Shown: positions 1 through 5,540 of the stretch, one piece after another
Position numbering within the stretch: position 1 is the first letter of the stretch
How the letters are laid out: every line of letters starts with the position of its first letter
Origin: Citricoccus sp. WCRC_4
Lineage (GTDB): Bacteria > Actinomycetota > Actinomycetes > Actinomycetales > Micrococcaceae
Direction of reading: 5' to 3'
Length of the DNA: 8,683 bases
Assembly (NCBI GenBank): GCA_026645375.1
Contig: JAPFFX010000242.1
Span: 1 to 8,683, forward strand
The notes under the pieces: model-generated
What the model was told of the DNA's origin: nothing
Seen by the model: the letters and a program-made list of their open reading frames with translations, nothing else
The model's database searches: none
Position numbers and translations under genes: made by a program

Positions 1-1
1 A

Positions 2-814
2 TCCTCGGACTTCCAAGACGCGATCTGGGTGGTCCTGATCTTCGTCGCCCTGGGATGGGGTGTCGGGAACTTCGTCGGGTTCCTCCTGGATCGCAGGCTT
101 CAGGACCAGGTGCGCGTGGCGGAAGCCACCAAGCGCGCCGCGCGGGCGGCGCAGGATGAACGCAAGTCCCTGGCCCGCGACCTGCACGACATCGTGGCCC
201 ACAACCTCACGATCATCTCCATGCAGACGCGGGCTGCGCAGTACGCCGGCACGGATGAGGCCGCTCGCCACGCCGTCGACGTGGTGGGTCATTCGGCCAC
301 GGAAGCGCTGGCCGATCTCCGCCGCATGCTGTCCCTGCTCCAGGCGGAGGGCCTGGTCTCGGGGGACCAGGAGGCCGCACAGATCGAGCTCGGTGAGGGA
401 GCGGCCGCCCTGGACCTCGAGTACGGCGCCGTGAAGTTCGGCCGAATGCTCGAGGGCCTGGGCATCGAGACCCACGTGGAGACGGCAGGACTCGACCAGG
501 ACATCCCTCGGAGCGTCCAGACAGCCCTGTACCGCGTCCTCCAGGAGGCGGTGACGAACGTGGCCAAGCATTCAGCCGAGGGGGGCCAATGCAATATCTG
601 CATTCGCGTGAACGACGACCGGCTGGAACTCGCCGTGGACAACACGCTTCCGGTCCGTGGCGCGCCAGCCCGGGCGGGATGGAACTCCTCCGGCAGCGGC
701 CTGATCGGCATGCGGGACCGGGTCGACGCGTTCGGGGGAACGATGAGTTCGCAACGGGACGGCAGTTGGTGGCGAGTCAGGGCAGAGGTGCCCCTCGAGG
801 AAGCCACAGCATAA
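2..814 (+). CDS. Sensor histidine kinase, NarL/DesK type (HisKA_3 + HATPase_c), 5' end missing
   Basis: The reading frame is open from base 2, so the N-terminus and sensor lie outside the window; about 270 residues are visible and the stop is TAA at 812-814. The visible part starts with a hydrophobic stretch (bases about 23-90, IWVVLIFVALGWGVGNF...), which looks like the last membrane helix. A basic linker follows, then a HisKA_3 dimerisation domain with the motif ARDLHDIVAHNL; the CAC at 185-187 is the expected phosphoacceptor His. The C-terminal ATPase domain shows the N box (LQEAVTNVAKH, Asn codon at 557-559) and the G box (GSGLIGMRDRVDAFGG). Such kinases autophosphorylate and pass the phosphate to a LuxR/NarL-type response regulator. 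No regulator follows here, so the partner is either upstream or elsewhere. The signal sensed is unknown. Family assignment is firm. Confidence 0.93.
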   Translation, partial: SSDFQDAIWVVLIFVALGWGVGNFVGFLLDRRLQDQVRVAEATKRAARAAQDERKSLARDLHDIVAHNLTIISMQTRAAQYAGTDEAARHAVDVVGHSATEALADLRRMLSLLQAEGLVSGDQEAAQIELGEGAAALDLEYGAVKFGRMLEGLGIETHVETAGLDQDIPRSVQTALYRVLQEAVTNVAKHSAEGGQCNICIRVNDDRLELAVDNTLPVRGAPARAGWNSSGSGLIGMRDRVDAFGGTMSSQRDGSWWRVRAEVPLEEATA

Positions 815-833
815 TGTGACCTGGGTCACATTA
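812..833. promoter_or_regulatory. Perfect palindrome with CRP/GlxR-type core TGTGA-N6-TCACA
   Basis: Arms TAATGTGACC (812-821) and GGTCACATTA (824-833) are exact reverse complements around a 2-bp centre (TG). The core TGTGACCTGGGTCACA (815-830) matches the CRP-family consensus TGTGA-N6-TCACA, which GlxR of Corynebacterium and Crp of Mycobacterium also use. A 2-nt loop is too short for a good RNA hairpin, which favours binding of a dimeric protein to DNA. The left arm contains the kinase stop codon. Which promoter it would serve is inference: possibly one around 832-862, reading right. Confidence 0.55.
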
Positions 834-863
834 GACGCCGAAAGTCTAGCCAAAAGTCTAATG
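832..863. repeat. Three GTCTA half-sites at exact 12-bp steps
   Basis: TAGAC (832-836, inverted) is followed by GTCTA at 844-848 and 856-860, so the pentamers start at 832, 844 and 856. The two direct copies extend to AAAGTCTA (841-848 and 853-860). The outer copies form a perfect 8-bp inverted repeat, CATTAGAC (829-836) and GTCTAATG (856-863), which overlaps the right arm of the palindrome at 812-833. TCTAAT (857-862) also resembles a -10 hexamer (5 of 6 to TATAAT). This is probably regulator-binding DNA; no known regulator is recognised. Confidence 0.4.
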
Positions 864-872
864 GTGACGGGC

Positions 873-903
873 TGGGGCTCGCGGATAACCTAAAGGAGCC
901 CCA
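873..903 (+). promoter_or_regulatory. Possible RNA hairpin covering a Shine-Dalgarno sequence
   Basis: TGGGGCTC (873-880) and GAGCCCCA (896-903) are perfect 8-bp complements around a 15-nt loop. The right arm overlaps AAAGGAG (892-898), a strong Shine-Dalgarno-like sequence, and ends on the A of the ATG at 903. In RNA this would hide the ribosome binding site of the weak 63-codon frame at 903-1094. Function depends on whether anything is translated there. Confidence 0.3.
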
Positions 904-1094
904 TGAGACGGTGCACACGGATCAGGACGGTGGAATCAGCCCGGGGGGATACGGGCCCACCAACCTATAATCCGCTGAGAGGCGGTGGCCAAGCCACCGC
1001 CTCTCAGGTGTTTAACGCCCATCCTCCGAGGGCAACATCGAAGCTGACGAGGGCGTCTGCTGAACCGCCCCGGCCCGAGTATGACGTCGGCTGA
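903..1094 (+). other. 63-codon open frame with good Shine-Dalgarno but non-coding character; intergenic 815-1112
   Basis: An ATG at 903 follows AAAGGAG with 4-nt spacing and opens a 63-codon frame ending TGA at 1092-1094. Against it being a gene: about a third of its codons end in A or T, including AGA, ACA, TCA and TAT, whereas the neighbours are overwhelmingly G/C at third positions. The frame also runs straight through the strong hairpin at 975-1007, and the peptide (rich in R, P, T) resembles no family I know. A decayed gene start, a leader peptide or chance are all possible. The wider gap 815-1112 holds no other gene that I can see. Confidence 0.2.
975..1007 (+). terminator. Terminator-like hairpin, 15-bp perfect stem
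   Basis: CTGAGAGGCGGTGGC (975-989) and GCCACCGCCTCTCAG (993-1007) pair perfectly around a 3-nt loop, followed by GTGTTT. The U tract is short, as is common in GC-rich Actinomycetota. It most likely ends transcripts coming from the histidine kinase or from the region just after it, insulating the transporter at 1122. The stem itself reads the same from the other strand, but no T-rich tract serves that direction. Confidence 0.7.
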
Positions 1095-1108
1095 TCGCGG
1101 CCCCGCGT

Positions 1109-1121
1109 TAAAGTGGCTGGA
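1109..1121 (+). promoter_or_regulatory. Putative -10 element of a leaderless promoter (TAAAGT-N7-ATG)
   Basis: TAAAGT (1109-1114) fits the actinobacterial -10 pattern TAnnnT and lies exactly 7 nt before the ATG at 1122, placing the transcription start at or next to the A of the start codon. No Shine-Dalgarno sequence precedes either this ATG or the in-frame GTG at 1113. No convincing -35 element is visible, so the call rests on spacing alone. Confidence 0.4.
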
Positions 1122-2366
1122 ATGAACGCCGTGTCTGGCGCCTCCGCCGGAGATCCGGTGCGCGCTCGCTCCTCCTGGGTCCCGATCGTCATCGCCGGCG
1201 TGGCGGCGGCCATGCACATCTGGAAGCTGCCGGAGGCCCTGTCCTACATCCAGCAGGACCTGGGCATGACGCTGGTCGAATCCGGCGTGCTGCTGGGCAT
1301 CGTCCAGGTCGGCTCCATGCTGCTGGGCCTGGGTGTCTCCCTGTTCTCCGAGGTGATCGGACTGCGGCGGACGCTGCTGATCGGCATGGCACTGCTGACG
1401 GTCGGGTCGCTGGCCGGGGCCTTCGCGGACTCGACCGGGTTCCTCATGGCCACCCGTGCACTCGAGGGCGTGGGCTTCCTGATGGCAACGGTCGTCGCGC
1501 CGCCGCTGATCCGGCTCACGGCGCACCCCGCCCGGGCGAACATCGCGCTGGGCTGGTGGGGCGCCTTCCAGGGCATCGCCACGTTCCTGGCGGTCCTGAC
1601 CTCGACCCTGCTGCTGACCGCCGTGAGCTGGCAGGTCTGGTGGGTCGCCATGGCCGTGATCACAGCCGCGACGATTCCGCTGTTGCTGATGTTCGTCGCC
1701 CCGCCACCGGCGGGGCGTCAGGCCAACGTGCGGCTGGCCGCGCGTCGGGTGGCGGCCACCGTGAAGACCTCCACGCCCTGGATCGCCGGCGTCGTCTTCG
1801 CCTGCTACACCCTGCAGTGGGGTTCGGTGATCGGCTTCCTGCCCACCATCTTCGACGAGGCCGGCGTCGGGGGACTGTGGCCCGGCATCGTCACCGCCGT
1901 CGTCGGCGGTCTGAACGGCGTCGGCAACATCGTGACCGGCCGCCTGCACCAGCACGGGATACCGATGCGGCGACTGATCCTCATCGGCCTCATCACGATG
2001 GGGGTGACCTCGGTGATCACCTTCGCCCCGGACTGGAGTGGTGTGCGCGGCGGGCTCGCCGTCCAGATCGTGGCCGTCGCACTGTTCTCCGGGGTCGGCG
2101 CCCTGATCCCGGCGTCCCTGAACCGGATCGCCGTGGACATCGCTCCGCCCGACGGGTCGCCGGCTGCGGTCGTGGGCCTGATGGTCCAGATCTACAACGG
2201 GGCGAACTTCATCGGCCCGATCATCCTCGCGGCCATCGCCACGGCGGCCGGCAGCTGGCACTACTCGTGGATCATGACCGGTGCGGCGACCCTGCTGGGG
2301 GTCCTGCTGGCCGCGAGCTTCCTGTCGGAACGGCAACTGGGGCTGGACTTCCGCCACCACGGCTGA
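1122..2366 (+). CDS. MFS transporter, 12 TM, CynX/NimT-like
   Basis: Codes for a 414-residue polytopic membrane protein with about 12 hydrophobic helices in two six-helix halves, split by the basic cytoplasmic loop at about 197-215 (GRQANVRLAARRV). Residues 75-84 (FSEVIGLRRT) occupy the loop 2-3 position where MFS proteins carry motif A, in a degenerate form, and RALEGVGF (112-119) fits the TM4 region. The overall look resembles the CynX/NimT branch (small anion or drug-like substrates), but I cannot assign a substrate. I prefer the ATG at 1122 because of the leaderless -10 spacing; a GTG at 1113 would add three residues. It stands alone: a hairpin terminator lies upstream and the convergent frnE-like gene ends 18 bp after its stop, with no room for a terminator of its own between them. 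Confidence 0.88.
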   Translation: MNAVSGASAGDPVRARSSWVPIVIAGVAAAMHIWKLPEALSYIQQDLGMTLVESGVLLGIVQVGSMLLGLGVSLFSEVIGLRRTLLIGMALLTVGSLAGAFADSTGFLMATRALEGVGFLMATVVAPPLIRLTAHPARANIALGWWGAFQGIATFLAVLTSTLLLTAVSWQVWWVAMAVITAATIPLLLMFVAPPPAGRQANVRLAARRVAATVKTSTPWIAGVVFACYTLQWGSVIGFLPTIFDEAGVGGLWPGIVTAVVGGLNGVGNIVTGRLHQHGIPMRRLILIGLITMGVTSVITFAPDWSGVRGGLAVQIVAVALFSGVGALIPASLNRIAVDIAPPDGSPAAVVGLMVQIYNGANFIGPIILAAIATAAGSWHYSWIMTGAATLLGVLLAASFLSERQLGLDFRHHG

Positions 2367-2384
2367 CACCGCACCGGCGCGGGA

Positions 2385-3122
2385 TCAGTTACAGCCCTCG
2401 GGGCCGCAGGCCTGGCCGTCGAGACCGGCACCGGTGGCCGCGCCCGACCCTGCGGCCACGGGCTGCACCATCTGCAGCGGCTGGATCTCAGACCAGGCCT
2501 GCTGCAGGGCCTGGGTGAACGACTCCGTCGGCTGGGCCCCGGAGATGCCGTAGGTGCGGCCGAGCACGAAGAACGGGACGCCGGTGACCCCCAGGGCCCG
2601 GGCCGTGGCCAGGTCCTGCTTCACGGCGGTCTCCCACCGGTCCTCGGTCAGTGCCTCGCGCACCTGGGCCTGTGACAGCCCTGCAGCCGTGCCCAGCCGG
2701 ACCAGCACCTGCTCGTCACCGATGTCCAGGCCCTGTTCGAAGTGGGCCCGGAACAGCTGCTCCTCCAGGGCCTCCGCGGTCTGCAGGGCCTCGGCCTTGG
2801 CGCGCTGGATGACGCGATGGGCCTTCCACGAGTTCGCCACCACGAGGTTGTCGAAGTCGTACTCCAGGTCCTCGCCGCGTGCCTGCTCGGTGACGTGCGC
2901 GAGCATCCGGGTCACCTGCTCGCGGGGCATGCCCTTGGTCTGGGCCAGGTAGTCCACCTCGCTGCGGTGGTCATGCTCGGGCAGGGAGGGGTCCAGCTGA
3001 TAGCTCTTCCACTCCACCTCGACCTGGTCCCGGTGTTCGAAGGACTCCAGCGCCCTCTCGAACCGGCGCTTGCCGATGAAGCACCAGGGGCAGGCCACGT
3101 CAGAAAAAATCTCGATCTTCAC
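2385..3122 (-). CDS. frnE: FrnE-type DsbA-family thiol-disulfide oxidoreductase
   Basis: A 245-residue DsbA-family protein (thioredoxin fold with helical insert). It begins KIEIFSDVACPWCFIGKRRFE: the CPWC redox motif is C11-P-W-C14, and the cis-proline loop is GVTGVPFFVLG (P183). It ends CGPEGCN, a CX4C pair at C239 and C244. Deinococcus radiodurans FrnE is known to combine an N-terminal CXXC with a C-terminal CX4C pair and acts as a cytoplasmic disulfide isomerase linked to oxidative stress tolerance. There is no signal peptide, so this one is also cytoplasmic. The start is GTG with no clear Shine-Dalgarno; no other in-frame start lies before CPWC. It follows the pdxK-like gene by 45 bp on the same strand, probably in one transcript. 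Family is firm; the physiological substrate is unknown. Confidence 0.92.
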   Translation of the reverse strand: MKIEIFSDVACPWCFIGKRRFERALESFEHRDQVEVEWKSYQLDPSLPEHDHRSEVDYLAQTKGMPREQVTRMLAHVTEQARGEDLEYDFDNLVVANSWKAHRVIQRAKAEALQTAEALEEQLFRAHFEQGLDIGDEQVLVRLGTAAGLSQAQVREALTEDRWETAVKQDLATARALGVTGVPFFVLGRTYGISGAQPTESFTQALQQAWSEIQPLQMVQPVAAGSGAATGAGLDGQACGPEGCN

Positions 3123-3167
3123 AACCAGGCATAACCCTGGATCAGCGGCGCGGTATTCCTCAGGCCG

Positions 3168-4013
3168 TCAGGACTGCCGCAGGCCACCCTGCCAGAGAGC
3201 GGCGAAGGGGGTATTGCCCGCGACCCGCTGGCGGATGCCCTCGGTGACGAACTCCTTGGCACGGCGGGCCGCATCCAGGGGAGCGGCACCCTTGGCGAGC
3301 TCCGCGGTCACGGCTGCCGCCAGCGAGCAGCCGGCGCCGGACACCGCGTGCTCACCGATCTTGGGGGCGGACAGCACCTCGAGGGTCTCACCGTCGTAGT
3401 AGACGTCGACGGCGTCGGGCCCGGACAACCGGACCCCGCCCTTGGCCAGCACGGCGGCGCCGGAGACCTCGTGGATGCGCTTCGCGGCGTCCTTCAGGTC
3501 GCCCAGGGAGTCGATGGTCATCCCGGAGAGCTGCTCGGACTCGAAGTGGTTCGGCGTGGTGAAGGTGGCCAGGGGCAGCAGTTCGGCCTTGAGGGCCTGG
3601 TCGGTGTCCAGGGCGTGGCCGGGCTCCTGGCCCTTGCAGATGAGTACCGGGTCGAGGACCACGTGGTCCCAGTCCTGGGTCCTCAGGGCGGTGGCCACGG
3701 TCGAGATGGTGGCCGGGGACCCCATCATGCCGAGCTTGGTGGTCTTCAGCTGTCCGGCGTAGTCGGCCTGGATCGCCTCGAGTTGGTGGGCGATGACATG
3801 GGGTTCCACGGGAACGAACCGATGGTTCCAGTCATCCTGCGGGTCGAACGCCACGATGCAGGTCAGGGCCACCATGCCGAAGGCGCCGAGCTCCTGGAAG
3901 GTCTTCAGGTCGGCCTGGGCGCCGGCGCCACCGGTGGCCTCCGATCCGGCGATGGTCAGGGCGAGAGCGGGGCTGTGCACGTCGTACGGGTCAGTCGTGG
4001 GCATGCGCACCAT
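3168..4013 (-). CDS. pdxK: Pyridoxal/pyridoxine kinase of the ThiD-like (B. subtilis PdxK) type
   Basis: A 281-residue ribokinase-fold kinase that phosphorylates vitamin B6 vitamers and often hydroxymethylpyrimidine, so it may serve PLP salvage, thiamine synthesis or both. Sequence marks: TIAGSEATGGAGAQADLKTF (20-39, substrate and phosphate binding), AFDPQDDWNHRF (55-66, close to the B. subtilis PdxK segment with WNH), DPVLICKG (121-128) and SGAGCS (225-230). The GAGC anion-hole motif has Cys (C229) where classic ribokinases have Asp, and C126 lies in the lid. This is the two-cysteine pattern of Gram-positive PdxK. Start chosen at ATG 4013 because GGGGA (4019-4023) sits 5 nt before it. ATG 4004 is an alternative, possibly leaderless. 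The gene probably heads a transcript with the frnE-like gene downstream. thiD is the alternative name. Confidence 0.9.
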   Translation of the reverse strand: MVRMPTTDPYDVHSPALALTIAGSEATGGAGAQADLKTFQELGAFGMVALTCIVAFDPQDDWNHRFVPVEPHVIAHQLEAIQADYAGQLKTTKLGMMGSPATISTVATALRTQDWDHVVLDPVLICKGQEPGHALDTDQALKAELLPLATFTTPNHFESEQLSGMTIDSLGDLKDAAKRIHEVSGAAVLAKGGVRLSGPDAVDVYYDGETLEVLSAPKIGEHAVSGAGCSLAAAVTAELAKGAAPLDAARRAKEFVTEGIRQRVAGNTPFAALWQGGLRQS

Positions 4014-4017
4014 GTTA
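4012..4017 (-). promoter_or_regulatory. Putative -10 element (TAACAT-N7-ATG) before the alternative pdxK start
   Basis: On the minus strand TAACAT fits TAnnnT and is followed by exactly 7 nt and then the ATG at 4004, the same geometry as TAAAGT before the transporter at 1122. If it is real, the pdxK mRNA would be leaderless from 4004. The hexamer overlaps the ATG at 4013, so the two start models compete. No clear -35 is seen. Confidence 0.3.
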
Positions 4018-4028
4018 ATCCCCGTTCC

Positions 4029-4053
4029 CGGCGCCGGGCGCAGCGCGGCGCCG
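4029..4053 (-). terminator. GC hairpin between the 4-TM gene and pdxK
   Basis: CGGCGCCG occurs at 4029-4036 and 4046-4053; it is self-complementary, so the copies form an 8-bp stem with a 9-nt loop. It lies about 40 bp after the stop of the 4-TM gene and before the pdxK start. There is no U tract, so it may be a weak terminator, a leader hairpin or just GC-rich sequence. Confidence 0.3.
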
Positions 4054-4093
4054 ACAGCAGGGGGCGGGGGGGCGTCGACCGGGGCCTGGGCCG

Positions 4094-4639
4094 TCAGCCC
4101 TCGGCGGTCGCGCTCCCGGCGGAGGCGCCCGGGGCGGCACCCTCGCCAGGCGCCTCGCCAGGTGCCTGGCCGGCGTCGTCCCCGGGGCGGACCACGGTGA
4201 CCAGGGGGCGGGCCAGGGTCCGGCCCAGGGCCATCAGGATGGCCGCCGGGAATCCGACGACCGGGATGAGCATGGGCACCAGGCCGCTGACCCCGGAGAA
4301 CAACACGGCCAGGCCGTAGAGCATGCCGACCAGGGCATAGCCCAGCACATGGATCCACTGGTTGAGCTTGAACCGGAACAACCAGTTGACCAGCAGGCAC
4401 AGCGGCAGGCCGATGACCATGCCGGCCAGCCCCACGATGCTCAGCAGCGGGGTCAGCGAACCATAGGCCTGAAGGGCCGGGACGAGGCTGAGGACCAGGA
4501 CGATGGCGGCCATCAGCAGGTTCGGGACCAGCCAGGCGACCAGGAAGCCGTACAGGGACATCTTCAGGCGCGGGCGGGACCCGGCGGGGACCGTGCCCCG
4601 CCGGCGGCGGCTCGGCTTGACCGGGATGGGGGTCGTCAT
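4094..4639 (-). CDS. Four-TM membrane protein of unknown function
   Basis: A 181-residue protein I cannot assign to a named family. It has a basic N-terminus (SRRRRGTV, SRPRLKM; residues 10-27), which predicts a cytoplasmic N-end. Four hydrophobic segments follow at about 30-53, 63-88, 95-115 and 118-138. The low-complexity tail (about 152-181) is rich in Ala, Gly, Pro and Glu, with the repeated unit APGE coming from a 12-bp near-tandem DNA repeat (CCTCGCCAGG at 4141 and 4153). Start: ATG 4639 with GGAG at 4647-4650, 7 nt spacing. It is divergent from the DUF4126 gene, with a 168-bp gap that should hold both promoters. There is no catalytic motif; a small integral membrane protein of lineage-restricted type is the most that can be said. 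Confidence 0.82.
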   Translation of the reverse strand: MTTPIPVKPSRRRRGTVPAGSRPRLKMSLYGFLVAWLVPNLLMAAIVLVLSLVPALQAYGSLTPLLSIVGLAGMVIGLPLCLLVNWLFRFKLNQWIHVLGYALVGMLYGLAVLFSGVSGLVPMLIPVVGFPAAILMALGRTLARPLVTVVRPGDDAGQAPGEAPGEGAAPGASAGSATAEG

Positions 4640-4765
4640 GGGGTGGCTCCAGAACTGGCAGGGGGCGCGCGGGCCGTGCCAGTCTACCGTCGGGGCCGGT
4701 TCGTGGCGTCAGGCGGCGACGCCGGCCGGGAAGTTTCGCGGCCCGCGCGGCGTTGTACCGGAGTT

Positions 4766-4782
4766 GCGGCCGAACCGGCCGC
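4766..4782. promoter_or_regulatory. Inverted repeats between the divergent 4-TM and DUF4126 genes
   Basis: GCGGCCG (4766-4772) and CGGCCGC (4776-4782) pair perfectly around AAC, 25 bp upstream of the DUF4126 start. The segment CGAACCGGCC (4771-4780) inside it also matches an upstream inverted copy, GGCCGGTTCG (4694-4703), exactly over 10 bp. Repeated half-sites between divergent genes can be a shared operator, but such GC-rich repeats also arise by chance. Confidence 0.25.
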
Positions 4783-4807
4783 GCCTCGCACCGACCGGAG
4801 GGCAGCC

Positions 4808-5431
4808 ATGCTCGAGATCTTGACCGGGTCCGGACTGGCCACGGCCGCCGGCCTCAACGCGTACATCCCCATGCTCGTGCTGGGGCTGCTGGACCGCTTC
4901 ACGTCCCTGGTGGAGCTGCCGAGCGCCTGGCAGTGGCTCTCCCACGACGTCACCCTGTGGATCATCGCGGCGCTGCTCGTGCTGGAGGTGGTGGCGGACA
5001 AGATCCCGGTGCTGGACAGCCTCAACGACGCCGTGCAGACCGTCATCCGGCCTGCCGCCGGCGGCATCACCTTCGCCTCCGGGGTCGGGACGGAGACGGT
5101 CACCGTCCAGGACCCCGGTGCGCTGTTCGCCGGCGAGGCGTGGATCCCGGTGGCGGTCGGTGCGGGGCTGGCGCTGCTCGTCCACCTGTTCAAGGCCACC
5201 ACCCGCGCCGGCGCGAACACCGCCACGGCCGGGGCCGCCGCCCCGGTGCTGTCCACCGCGGAGGACACCGCGTCCATCCTCCTGGCCCTGACGGCAGTGC
5301 TCCTCCCGGTGTCCGTGGGGATCCTGCTGGTCCTGATCGTGGCGGGGCTGTGGCTGCTCGGCCGGCAGGTCCTCCGCCGCCGTCACCGGGACCGCCTGAT
5401 GAGCCGTGAGGACCGGTACTTCGCCGTCTGA
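4808..5431 (+). CDS. DUF4126 family membrane protein
   Basis: A 207-residue protein with the signature of the uncharacterised DUF4126 family: TAAGLNAYIPMLVLGLLDR (12-30), LEVVADKIPVLDSLNDAVQTVIRPAAGG (59-86) and HLFKATTRAGANTATAGAAAPVLSTAED (126-153). Hydrophobic segments lie at about 8-28, 48-64, 111-128 and 156-187, and the C-terminus is basic (RQVLRRRHRDRLMSRE). The start is ATG 4808, with GGAGGG at 4797-4802 and 5-nt spacing; the frame is open far upstream (from 4349), but that part is antisense to the 4-TM gene and is not family-like. The family has no established biochemical role that I know. The conserved charged and polar residues within loops suggest a transport or scaffold role, but that is inference. 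A GntR-type gene follows 109 bp later with its own operator-like site, so co-transcription is uncertain. Confidence 0.9.
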   Translation: MLEILTGSGLATAAGLNAYIPMLVLGLLDRFTSLVELPSAWQWLSHDVTLWIIAALLVLEVVADKIPVLDSLNDAVQTVIRPAAGGITFASGVGTETVTVQDPGALFAGEAWIPVAVGAGLALLVHLFKATTRAGANTATAGAAAPVLSTAEDTASILLALTAVLLPVSVGILLVLIVAGLWLLGRQVLRRRHRDRLMSREDRYFAV

Positions 5432-5485
5432 CCGGCGTGGGACCGAGGTGCGGGCCTTCCCTGGGAGGGCGGCCGCGCCGGACGT

Positions 5486-5505
5486 GTGACAAAATTGGTG
5501 ACAAT
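5486..5505 (+). promoter_or_regulatory. Operator-like repeat upstream of the GntR/FCD gene
   Basis: GTGACAA occurs twice, at 5486-5492 and 5498-5504, in a 12-bp step. The second copy sits in ATTGGTGACAAT (5494-5505), whose ends ATTG and CAAT are inverted repeats. FCD-type GntR regulators usually bind short palindromes of the kind TTGT-N-ACAA, so an autoregulatory operator 36 bp before the start codon is plausible. This AT-rich patch stands out in the surrounding GC-rich sequence and probably also holds the promoter. Confidence 0.4.
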
Positions 5506-5540
5506 CCAGGCCATCGTGGCCGGCGAGCGGGGAGGCATCC

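Noticed and set aside
966..971. Perfect TATAAT hexamer on the + strand
   Set aside because: There is no -35-like sequence at 16-19 bp upstream, and a transcript from it would start inside the terminator-like hairpin.
936..2369. 477-codon open frame on the minus strand
   Set aside because: It is antisense to the MFS gene; its product is low-complexity, rich in G, R, D, H and Q, as expected from the complement of GC-rich hydrophobic codons.
4141..4162. CCTCGCCAGG repeated at 4141 and 4153
   Set aside because: This is a 12-bp coding repeat within the APGE-rich tail of the 4-TM protein; too short to be an independent element.
3348..4319. 323-codon + strand frame opposite pdxK
   Set aside because: Gly/Val/His-rich antisense product of a well-supported kinase gene; no recognisable domain.
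4014..4400. N-terminal extension of the pdxK frame
   Set aside because: The extra residues are Pro/Gly/Arg-rich, overlap the 4-TM gene out of frame and lie outside the ribokinase-like domain; the ATG at 4013 has a Shine-Dalgarno-like GGGGA.
4349..4807. N-terminal extension of the DUF4126 frame
   Set aside because: It is antisense to the 4-TM gene, of biased composition, and the family N-terminus begins at the well-placed ATG 4808.
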